In this document: piece by piece, positions 1-9,800 of the stretch | Position numbering within the stretch: the first letter of the stretch is position 1 | How the letters are laid out: the number at the start of each line of letters is the position of its first letter | Assembly: GCA_036346275.1 (NCBI GenBank) | Contig: CM070717.1 | Coordinates: 7,933,178 to 7,997,177 of the forward strand | Direction: 5' to 3' | DNA length: 64,000 nucleotides | Source: Otatea glauca | Lineage: Eukaryota > Streptophyta > Magnoliopsida > Poales > Poaceae | Program-made: the position numbers and the translations under genes | Notes under the pieces: generated by a model | The model's input: only the letters and a program-made list of their open reading frames with translations | Told to the model about the DNA's origin: nothing | The model's database searches: none

Positions 1-398
1 TTGTAAATAATGTTTAGAACGAATGAGGCTGTATATAGGCGATTCATGATGGTTGAACAAAACTGGATATAGGATTCATGAGAGGTCAAATATAAAATTC
101 TTAGCAAGCTGCATATATATAGCTTAGCAAGCTTTAATGCCTCATTAGTTTGCTAGCTAGACCTGAGTTATATATATAAGAACATAAAATTCATATAATC
201 TAGAATTAAACATTAAACTTGTTATATCACAAAAGGATTGATGTTTTGGAGCTACTATGTGTTCAATGTTCAATGCCTCTTTTGTGCCTATACTAGGTGA
301 TAATATGTTTGAAACTTATGTACGTGTCATCCTATCTCTATCTTGCATCCTCGTACTGAAGTGAACACCTAATTCATTATAATATATTTATGGTAAAG
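1..398. other. AT-rich flank with no recognisable gene
   Basis: AT-rich sequence with no convincing ORF, TIR or repeat. It lies upstream of the first recognisable exon of the FDM-like fragment and may be its intron or captured flank. An AG at 397-398 could be a splice acceptor for the exon that begins just before the ATG at 401. Confidence 0.4.
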
Positions 399-400
399 AC

Positions 401-842
401 ATGGAAAAGCTGTTAGAAACTAAACAAAAACTCGAAGTGGAGATCGAACAACTGAAGGGGAAATCTGAGATAACAGAAAAGATTTGTGAGATCAAACAAG
501 AACTGAAAGACATACATGATCGCTTGCAAGATATCAAATCCCTTAACACGACACTCATCAGTAAGGACCGCAGAGCGAATGCAGAGCTGGAAGAAGCTAA
601 AGCTAAGCTTATAGAGGTAATATGAAGGTTTCTAGTAAAGAATTCAATGTGGTTACTACCCTTCTCACAATAACATAATCGCTTTTAATTTGTAGGGATT
701 GAGAGATATGAATAAAGATCAATCGGTTATTGGTGTCAAACAAATCGGCACTGTTCTAGAGTTATGGAACTTCAGAGAGAACCGAGAAGCCTCTATTGCG
801 GAAGCTATGGCACATATGATGGAAGACATGAAAAAACTATAA
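401..842 (+). pseudogene. Truncated FDM/IDN2-like (XH-domain) gene fragment, two exons
   Basis: Exon 1 (401-616) encodes a charged coiled coil beginning MEKLLETKQKLEVEIEQLKG, typical of the segment before the XH domain in FACTOR OF DNA METHYLATION/IDN2 proteins. These act with SGS3-like partners in RNA-directed DNA methylation. A GT donor follows at 617 and a TTTGTAG acceptor ends at 695. Exon 2 (696-842) continues in phase 0: KLIE|GLRDM, then IGVKQIG, which matches the start of the XH domain (IGVKRMGELD in the family). The protein then jumps directly to ELWNFRENREASI, which matches the last block of the XH domain, and stops at 840-842. The roughly 80-100 residues normally between these blocks are missing, as are the zinc-finger and XS domains. 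The splice sites and frame are intact, so it could be transcribed, but as a partial protein. I infer a gene fragment captured by the adjacent CACTA element. Family assignment rests on recognised motifs only. Confidence 0.7.
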
Positions 843-1014
843 GTTTTTCTTGTTTGAATTACGAAATAATGTGGTTTCTAGCTGAACACTTATTGATATT
901 TGTGGTATATATCATATTTTGTTAATTAATGTATTGTTACCTGAACTATGAAATATTTTGTTATCATATTTGTGGTAAGGTCTTCTGGCCTTAACCTATG
1001 AAATAATGTTTCCC

Positions 1015-1388
1015 CTAACTCTCTTGGCAGAACTTCCATGATTAGTATCTGATGTTCGAAATTTTATTCACCTTAGATATTTATGCAATGACATTTACAA
1101 GACACAACCAATTATAGATTTTGCAATTCAATATCAAAACATCCTAGATACATTGAGGCAACAGCTTGTCTGATGAGAAAAATCTCTGTGGTAGCAATTG
1201 CATCTAGAGTACCACAGAGATTTTTCTCATCAGACAAGTTGTTGCCTCAATGTATCTAGGATGTTTTGATATTGAATTGTAAAATCTATAATTGGTTGTG
1301 TCTTGTAAATGTCATTGCATATGTATCTAAGGTGAATAAAATTTCGAACATCAAATACTAATCATGGAAGTTCTGCCAAGAGAGTTAG
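1015..1388. repeat. Near-perfect 374-bp inverted repeat (long hairpin)
   Basis: The left arm 1015-1193 and right arm 1210-1388 are reverse complements over 179 bases, with a 16-base spacer at 1194-1209. Aligning by eye I count five mismatches and no gaps (about 97% identity). The arms show no recognisable coding content. The left arm begins about 170 bases after the stop of the FDM-like fragment, and the right arm directly abuts the CACTA subterminal repeats. A transcript through it would fold into a long stem suited to DICER-LIKE processing. It could be a recent inverted duplication, a foldback element or a proto-miRNA/hp-siRNA locus. Confidence 0.9.
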
Positions 1389-1696
1389 AAGGAAAAACCA
1401 TATCACAGACGGTTCTATTTGAAAATCATCTGTGATAATCATATCACAGACGATTCTAATTAAAAACCATCTGTGATTACTTATCAGTAGAGACGGTTCT
1501 ATCTTAGAACCGTCTAAGACAAAAGATTATCACAAACGGTTCGTAGATAGACCCGTCTCTGATATTAGTTTTACTGACGGTTCGGAAACCGTCTGTGATG
1601 TGTCTTCTCATCACTGACACATGTTTGCAGATGGTTCACAAAACCGTCAGTGATGAGGTTTCCGAATCGTCTGTGATGAGCTTTTCTGTAGTAGTG
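1389..1696. mobile_element. Terminal region of a CACTA (En/Spm) transposon
   Basis: The segment ends in TTTTCTGTAGTAGTG, the reverse complement of a CACTACTACAGAAAA terminus. It is filled with short subterminal repeats of the type ATCACAGACGGTT in both orientations (for example near 1400, 1440 and 1630, and inverted near 1420 and 1470). One pair (1491-1515) makes a perfect 11-bp stem with a 3-base loop. Such arrays are the usual transposase-binding zones of CACTA elements. The matching left terminus is not in the window, so the FDM fragment and hairpin to the left are probably interior cargo. Confidence 0.75.
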
Positions 1697-1821
1697 TCGA
1701 CGAGATCTACAACTTTGTAGTTGACAATCTTTCCATTTGAAGTCATTTAGATATCCGAATAATCATCAAAACTTTCGATGACAAAGGATCGAAAGAAAAG
1801 ATATCTTATATTAGTTGAGGA

Positions 1822-1955
1822 TTGAGTGGTAGGTGAGATGGTAAGGGGCACACGCGTAGAACAGCAGGTTACCAGTTCGACTCCTAGCATCCGCACGCGA
1901 GCGTATTTCGCACGAAAGTCGTGTGACTTGTGACTTACAAAGCGTGTGTGCGAAT
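1822..1955 (+). mobile_element. Possible tRNA-derived SINE
   Basis: A pol III-like A box (TAGGTGAGATGG, 1830-1841) and B box (AGTTCGACTCC, 1874-1884) are spaced about 33 bases apart, as in tRNA-derived SINE heads. The flanks do not form a convincing cloverleaf, so it is not a functional tRNA. The tail and target-site duplication are not clear, so the ends are approximate. Confidence 0.35.
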
Positions 1956-2041
1956 ACAAGACCCACATTCGATAGCCATTATTTAGTGTGTCTAATCATC
2001 CATGTGGCCCACAACAGACCTCCCCGACCTCTAGCATCACC

Positions 2042-2128
2042 ATCAAGGAAAAGGAAACAAACGTCCTGGAATCAAGGAAAAGGAAACAAACGTCCTGGAA
2101 TCAAGGAAAAGGAAACAAACATCCTGGA
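2042..2128. repeat. 29-bp tandem repeat, three copies
   Basis: Three head-to-tail 29-bp units start at 2042, 2071 and 2100. Each contains AAGGAAAAGGAAACAAAC; the third differs by one base. The array sits about 70 bases before the receptor-kinase exon fragment. The purine-rich strand is the plus strand. Confidence 0.9.
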
Positions 2129-2198
2129 AAAGGAAATGACCATACATTACCTTCTGGGAAAAGGAAACCGAGAAAAGGGGTAGCGCGGCCGGGAGAAG

Positions 2199-2526
2199 CA
2201 GGCCTGCAACGGCTCCACGGTAGCCATCGGTGGCTTTGCCGATGCGGCGAGGTTGCTAGTCAGCGACCTCGTGGCGGCAGTGCCTCGCGCCCCGGTGCTC
2301 ACCGCGGCGACCGCGAGCAGCGGCGTGTATGCGATGGCTCAGTGTGTGGAAATTGTCGGAGAGAGGGGCTGCGCACAGTGCCTGGAGGTGGCGACGAGGA
2401 ACATCGACGAGTGCTCGCCCAATTCCGATAGCCACGCAGTGGACGCTGGCTGCTTCATGAGGTACTCCGATAAGCCATCCTTCCCCGCGAACGCGACCAT
2501 CGACCTGGCGCCATACTTACGCTCTA
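2199..2526 (+). pseudogene. Exon fragment of a cysteine-rich receptor-like kinase (DUF26/Gnk2 domain)
   Basis: The frame starting at 2202 reads ACNGSTVAIGGFADAARLLV, then a CX8CX2C motif (QCVEIVGERGCAQC), then a further cysteine in DAGCFMRYSDKPSF. This spacing defines the DUF26 (Gnk2/stress-antifungal) domain in the extracellular part of plant cysteine-rich receptor-like kinases. The frame opens only after a TAG at 2181, with no signal peptide and no first DUF26 copy upstream. It ends at a consensus donor, GTGAGT at 2527, and no downstream transmembrane or kinase exon follows. The strong GC bias contrasts with the AT-rich surroundings. It is a 5'- and 3'-truncated exon, plausibly carried here by a transposon. 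A secreted DUF26-only protein is an alternative, but the missing start argues against function. Confidence 0.75.
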
Positions 2527-3743
2527 GTGAGTTCACCTCAGTTACGTATCATGTGTTTGTGTTTTTACCGTAAGTTTGTTAACCTAGGCTTCATGAAGTA
2601 CTTCAAGAATTTTTCGTAGTTTAGTTTTGTACTGGGGCCATGTGTGCCCATGTTTCGTTATTTGCACGGGAGGTATTGTTTTATTGACCAGTTTCCAAAG
2701 AATCATTGACTTTGTACATTCTTGTTTAAAAGATTTAAAAGATTTTTTTTCTATTTTTAGATTTAAATAAATGATTTAATGCAAAAAATTTATAATTCAA
2801 ATTTTTTGAAAATAATTTTATTAAGTACAAAATAATCGAAAGTTTTTTTGAGAATTTTTCTAGAATTTTTTAACCTCATGTGCTATCTTTTCAAAAATCC
2901 TTCTCTATTTAAAAAAATGAAGGCAACCCAACTGTAGCTTCTTCTAGCTGCAGCCCAAACCAGAGAAGCTTCTTCTCTTCCCTCCCACCATTAAAGCAAG
3001 AAAGAAGCTCCAAAACTCCATCAATCGAGCACCAAATGTCCTTTTTCCATCAATGGTGTTAATTCCCCAAATTTCGTGCTCTATTGCCAAAATTTCCTCC
3101 CAGTCTGATTTCACCAAATTATGGTTTCCATGTATATGCTTGTTTCGGGGCTATAAAAGCCGGCGAGCTCTCCTCCACCCCATCGCATTGCGTAAATCCC
3201 CAAGTGCTCCCCCTTGTAAAGATCGTCGGATTTTGGAGGTAACCCAAGCCATCACCGTCATCTTTCCCGGCGAAATTCACTGCAGCCGTGCCTCCTCCAC
3301 CGCAGGCGCCGGTGCCGGCGATCTCGCCACACTAGTGCTGACCCGCTGTGACCAGCCAGCCACCCTTGGCCTTCCCTCCCCCTTGCGCTCTCTGTGGAAT
3401 CTGCAAAACAAAAAAAAATCCAAAATCAGAAAATTCTTTTTTCTTTCTCTTTCTTGATTTAAAATCTTTTGGGAGCCGTTTTTCACCCATTCGACCTCCA
3501 TTTAATTCCGTTTTTCTTTCTAAATTCATTTAAAATTCTAAATTTCTCTTTTATTATTAAGTGTTATATTCATACTTATCTTCTCATTTAATTGATAAGC
3601 GGGTGTACTGCCGTCGTAGCGTTAGCACGTGCACTATACTATACTATTGGAATATGGTTCTGATTCCTATGTGTGTATTGTGGTAGCTATATAGTCCCAT
3701 GATTAATTAGTGGCACACACATCCAACATTAATAAATCACATC
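2527..3743 (+). other. LTR-like leftover sequence
   Basis: AT-rich DNA is followed by a CT-rich leader-like stretch with a TATAAAA box at 3152-3158, a GC-rich segment with short accidental ORFs, and a TGATAAGCGGGTGT-type tail. This layout resembles the U3-R-U5 of grass Ty3 LTRs, but I could not find TG/CA ends, a PBS or a partner copy. The insertion point of element 1 is at its right edge. Confidence 0.35.
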
Positions 3744-6700
3744 TGTAAGGACCCGAATCCACTGATTCGAACCTACTTTGTTTACCGCACTAGTCCCAGG
3801 ATCAACGCTAGTGCACACAGCTTAACATTGGTACATATCACATCATACACAACGATAATAGAATAATAGTTCATTTATTGATATAGCTAAATGTATGATC
3901 TTATGACCAACTTACATTATTAAGCCACGCAGGGCAAGACTGAAAATATAACTAATGATTAAGCAGCGGAAAATAGAAACGTAGATAGCTCATCAGTTCA
4001 CCACAGGCAACCGACAAGGCTCGGACCCTAATGACTCGTGTCTTCCTGGACTTCATCTTCTAGAACAGGTGTAGATTCTTCAACTGTTGATTATTGTTGT
4101 TTGGCAAGGGTGAGTACTTAAGGCACTCAACAAGTTATGCACAGAATGCAATTCTATGTATCTATATGTAAAGCTTATTCCAATGGATAGGCTATCATGG
4201 CTATTTTGCAATAAGCAGCATTTATGAACAAATACAGTAAATAGATTGTAAAGAATGTAAAATAAATAGCAATAATAAATAACTTCAGTATTTCTCAAGT
4301 AAACCAAGTTTCCAATCCTAAGTCAAATTTCATCTTCCATATGGCATTCCGCCATACCAACCAAGTTGTCCAATTAATTAAGCTAACCATTAACTGTAAT
4401 TCCCGAGCATTGCTCAATACCGCGAACACGGCTATCCGAATAGTTTCACACTCTGCAGAGGTTATGCACTTTACCCACGTGATACAACCAAACACCACCA
4501 AGGCGAGTGATTATAACGAAGCCTTTACAATGCTCTGGCTTAACCCGATACTACCCGCGAAGGTTTCAACACTAGTGGGACTGGTTACCACATCCAGGGC
4601 CCCCCTCTTGCGCCATGTGAATTACACCATAACTCGGGAACTCACACCGACCACGATAGTACCAAAATTAAGACATTGCAAATTACTCAGCTAGGCTGGC
4701 CCATACCAGACATGTGGTTGCATGATTGACTCACGTCAAAGGCTTGCAAGGTTAAGTCCTTAGTGTGATCAAGGCAAGACATCCACATACCATCTGCCCA
4801 TCGGGCCCACCTTGGCCTCCTCGCCCCTTTCCACTTGCCCCAATCTAAGTTATTATCACCCAGTTGATTACCAAGCACCACGTGCCATCAACAATTCAAC
4901 ATCGTTGCGTGACATGACTCGCCACAACAACTCAATCTCATCGTGTGATCCCACATGACACACAAGTTCATAATATTGTGACATATTCCATTAATCAAGA
5001 TTAATTATCAATGATTCTGACACATGTGATGACGTGGCACGGTTAGGCAACTAATACGAACTAATCCTCCAATGTTGATTATAATTATTAACCAACTATA
5101 TTTAACCAATCTAGGGTGACAATGGATCATGGCATACAATGACAAGGTAGGGTGTAGATCAATCTGGTATATTAGCTAAACCCAATCTAATTTAAAACAA
5201 TTGTATATTTGAAATATATGCAATAGGGTAAAACGAACATAGCAATTTTATAAACATGGGTTCAACATGATCAAAGCACAACTTGGCTTGGAATAGGTCC
5301 TGATCTGGTTCTGGAACTTGCTCTTGACTTGCTGGATCTTCCTCCGAAGCGTCACACAATTCAACGTCTACGCGTACCGAAGAAGAAAAGCAAATAAATA
5401 CCAAAACAGAGAGCAACTGAACTCCAAAAATCAAATAAAATTCACCATTAAATAGATATTAATTTTACAAATTTTTATAAACTAGAATCACTCAAATCCG
5501 AGTTACGATGCAAAAGATATAGCCTTTTGAAGTTTGAAATAAATACTGAAATTGCAAAAATCAGAAAATCAGATTTAACAGATTTATTTTTATTCCGAAA
5601 ATAGATTACTGCGTCATCATGACGTCACCATGACGCCAGCGCTGAACCGGACCAATCAGAAACCGACACGTGTCCCGGGCGTATGGACCCGGTCCACAGC
5701 GTCGGGTTGGTTCACCGCAGACGCGGTCCATGGCGCATCGGCCTCTGCGCCCGCCACACGTCGGCTCCCGATTGGTTGCGGGCGGTGGCGTGATCTGGCG
5801 CACTCAGATCCCATCCGACGGTTGCCGACCGGTGCACACGCGGCAAGATCACGAGCACAGGTTCCAGATCCAACGGACAGCGATTAATGAAGGTTTTACG
5901 GCTCACCGAGAACACGCGACTGAATCAGAGACGTCGGGCGAAGATCCAACGGTCCAAAGCTTCTCCGCTGCTAATGGCGTCGCCTGAGACAAAATCCGCC
6001 GGCGAGGAAGGCGATGACGCTCCATGGGGCGCTCCGGCAAGCTCTGGACGACGAAGACTCGGGGTTCTGATGCGGCGCGGGACAAGGATCTCAACGCACC
6101 CGGCGGTTCCTTAAATAGGCGTGACGGAGGCGCGCGAGGCGAAGGACACGGACTCGAGTCCACCGGAGACACGGCGCGCTGGCGGAAGAATCCGAGACGG
6201 AGACGACACACGAGGACCCTCCGCGATGCATTTAACGGCCGAGATTCGCGGAGACGTGGTGGATCGAGATCCGCCGAACCAACTAACGAACCCGATCTTT
6301 CCTTTCCTAAATCGATACGGCTTAATCCTGACCATCCGATTCCCATCCCACGGTTGACTGAGGCTAGGGTTTGGTTTTACGCGCGAAAACTTCTGACCGT
6401 CCGATGCAAGATCAAGGGCTGCAGCTGCGCACCTCAACTCACGGGCCGACGCACGCACAGCTCATGGGCTCGGCCCATTACTGTTCAAAGGGAATTTTCT
6501 GGCTTTTAGCAATTAAAATAATTCCGAAATTCGTTTTATTTATTTTAAGCAATAAAACTATTAGGAAAAATCCTGGAAAAATCTCAAAAATACTTTGGGA
6601 CATTCTGGACTTAAATAAAATATTTTTGGAAAAACTTTATTTTAACTTTGCACAGATTTAAATAAGTTTGAATAAAAGGCAATAAACTTGAAATAAGAAT

Positions 6701-6801
6701 TAATTCAAATAAATCCAGAAAAATCCAAATAAATTCCAGAAAATCATAAATGCACTTTTAAGCAATAAACTAATATTTAAGCAAAATTTTGGGATGTTAC
6801 A
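3744..6801 (-). repeat. 3' LTR of element 1
   Basis: The LTR is 3,058 bp. On the minus strand it begins TGTAACATCCCA and ends GGGTCCTTACA, giving TG...CA termini. It aligns along its length with 12423-15512 with few differences per line. It contains a very CpG-rich stretch around 5600-6480 and a TATTTAA-like box on the minus strand near 6112. Confidence 0.95.
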
Positions 6802-6814
6802 AACCTCCCCCCTT
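6802..6814 (-). other. Polypurine tract of element 1
   Basis: On the minus strand the sequence AAGGGGGGAGGTT lies directly 5' of the 3' LTR, the expected position for the plus-strand primer of reverse transcription. Confidence 0.85.
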
Positions 6815-6841
6815 AATTGAATCTCGACCCGAGATTCAGGG

Positions 6842-9800
6842 CTAGCTAAAGAAAAGGTTCGGGAATTCTGACTTCAAATCTTCTTCTCGCTCCCAAGTGG
6901 CTTCATTTTCGGTCAAGGACTGAGGTAATTCTAACTGATAAGCTGCGACACATGGAATACATCATGCACTCCTGCCAAGGACTGAGGTAATTCTAACTGA
7001 TAAGCTACCTCTCCTCGACGGCTCAGAATCTTGAACGGACCAACATACCTTGGTGCAAGCTTCCCTTTAACGTGAAATCTTTTAACGCCCTTAAGAGGGG
7101 TAACCCTGAGATACACATGATCTTCTGGTTCAAAACTCAAATCTCGACGACGGTTATCTCGCATAACTCTTCCGTCTTGGTGTGCTATCTTCAACCTCTC
7201 TCGATCATTACGACTTGACTTTCGACTTCCTCGAGAATATCCGCCCAAAACCAAACGTTCACTGCCTCGTTCCAATTTAATGGAGTACGACAAGCACGCC
7301 CATACAATGCCTCGAACGGTGACATCTGTAGGCTAGCTTGATAACTATTATTGTAATGGCGAACTCGCATATGGCAAACACTTATCTCACGATGTAGCAT
7401 AAGCTAAAGCACAAGCTCTCAACATATCCTCTAAAATCGATTTACCCTTTCGATCGACCATCATGCTCGGGTGATATGTTGTGCTAAAATTGAGACGAGT
7501 TCCCATGGCCGTGCAACTTATTCCAAAATCTCGAGGTAAATTGGGTCCTCTCATGCGACACAATCTTCTTGGGCACTTCATGCAAACATACAATCCTTGA
7601 TATGTACAACTCTGCTAAACGATCTCCTGAGTAAGTGGTCTTCACTGGGATAAAATGGGCGAACTTGGTTAGACGATCCACAATTACCCAAATGGAATCG
7701 TAACCTTTCTGAGTTTTAGGTAAACCGGTGATAAAATCCATTCCGATTTCCTCCCACTTCCATTCCGGAATTTTCAACGGCTGCAACAAACCGGCTGGTC
7801 TTTGATGCATGGCTTTCACCCTCTGACATAAGTCGCATAAAGCAACATATTCAGCTACTTCACGTTTCATATTAGGCCACCAAAATCTCTCTTTCAAATC
7901 CTGGTACATCTTAGCACTTCCTGGATGAATTGAGTACTTAGAATCATGAGCTTCCTCAAGAATCAATTGCTTTAGTTCCTTTTTATCCGGCACACAAGTT
8001 CGGCCTTTGAAGAACATGGTTCCTTGCTCATCCAGAGTGAAATCTACGGCTAGGCCTTCTTCCTTTTTAGCCTTAATCTTAGCAATTTTATCGTCCTCTT
8101 TCTGGCCTTCTCTAATCTGACCTTCCAGCGTTGGCTTTACTTCCGGTCTGGCTACCATTCCTTGTGGAACGACCTCCAACCTTAGTTTCTGAAATTCCTT
8201 GCATAATTCTGGTTGATCCTCCATTGTTAGCGTATTTGCGCTATGGCTCTTTCGACTCGAGCATCGGCTACCACATTGGCCTTTCCGGATGATAATGGAT
8301 TCCCACATTATAATCCTTAATTAGCTCTAGCCACCTTATTTGTCTCATATTCAGATCCGCTTGAGTGAATATGTATTTGTGCTCTTATGGTGCGTATATA
8401 TCTCACATCTATTTCCTATGAGATAATGACGCCATATCTTTAAAGCATGCACTACAACTAACTCCAAATCATGCGTTGGATAATTCACTTCATGCAGTCT
8501 TAATTGTCTTGACGCATAAGCCACGACTTTGCCTTCTTGCATTAACACGCATCCCAAGCCTTGCTTTGAAGCATCGCAGTAAATATCAAATCCATTCTGC
8601 ACATCTGGCAATACTAATACGGGAGCTGTTGTTAAACGCTTCTTTAATTCCATGAAGCTTTTCTCGCACTCTGGCGTCCATGCAAACTTCTTTTCTTTCT
8701 TCAACAACTGCGTATGGGGTTTAGCAATTGTCGAGAATCCTTCTATGAACCGACGGTAATATCCCGCCATTCCCAGAAAACTACGGATCTGGGTAACAGA
8801 CTTCGGTTGCTCCCAATGCAACATTGCGTCCACTTTGCTTGGGTCAACTGCTACTCCTTTAGTAGTCATTACATGACCAAGAAATTCTACTTTTTCCTTC
8901 CAAAATTCACACTTGCTAAACTTAGCATATAGCTGATGTTCTCGCAGCCTCTCTAAAACCATTCTTAGATGTTCTGCATGCTCTTCCTCTGTCTTCGAGT
9001 AAACCAAGATATCGTCTATGAAGACTACAACAAACTTATCAAATATTCCATGAAAACCTTATTCATCATGTTCATGAAATATGCCGGGGCATTAGTCAAT
9101 CCAAATGACATGACTGTAAACTCATAATGTCCATATCGCGTAGAAAACGCGGTCTTAGGTACATCCTCCGCTCGGATCTTCAAGCGATGGTACCCGAACG
9201 AAGATCTATCTTGGAGAAAACTCCAGCTCCTCTTAACTGATCAAATAAGTCATCGATCCTGGGCAACGGATACTTATTCTTGATCGTTACTTCATTCAGT
9301 GCACGATAATCGATGCACATTCTAAGACTTCCGTCCTTCTTACGAACAAACAAAACCGGGGCTCCCCACGGCGATGAACTTGGTCTAATGAAGCCTTTCT
9401 CTTGCAGTTCCTCAATCTGCTTCTTCATTTCCACTAACTCGTCGGTAGGCATCCGATATGGTCTTTTTGATATCGGTGCTGTACTGGCGCTAACTCGATC
9501 ACGAACTCGATATCACGGTCCGGTGGCAATCCTGGCAAATCTTCTGGAAACACATCCGGGTATTCCCTGGCTACTGGCACATCTTCCATGCTGATGGCTT
9601 TCACGCTGTTGACCATTAACTGCCCATCACGAACTGCGGTCGCTTGAAACTCTACTTTCTTGCCACTAGGGCCTTCCAAAGTCATGATCCTTCGGCCACA
9701 ATCCAAAACGGCCTTATGCTTAGACAGCCAATCCATTCCAAGGATGACGTCTAGGGATTGCGCATCTATCAAGATAAGATTCGCTAGGAATTCTATCCCA

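Noticed and set aside
1822..1884. Functional tRNA gene
   Set aside because: Box A and B are present but acceptor and anticodon stems do not pair.
4080..6661. Repeated short ORFs in the element 1 LTRs (matching set at 12758-15372)
   Set aside because: They appear twice only because the LTR is duplicated, and overlapping frames on both strands are equally open.
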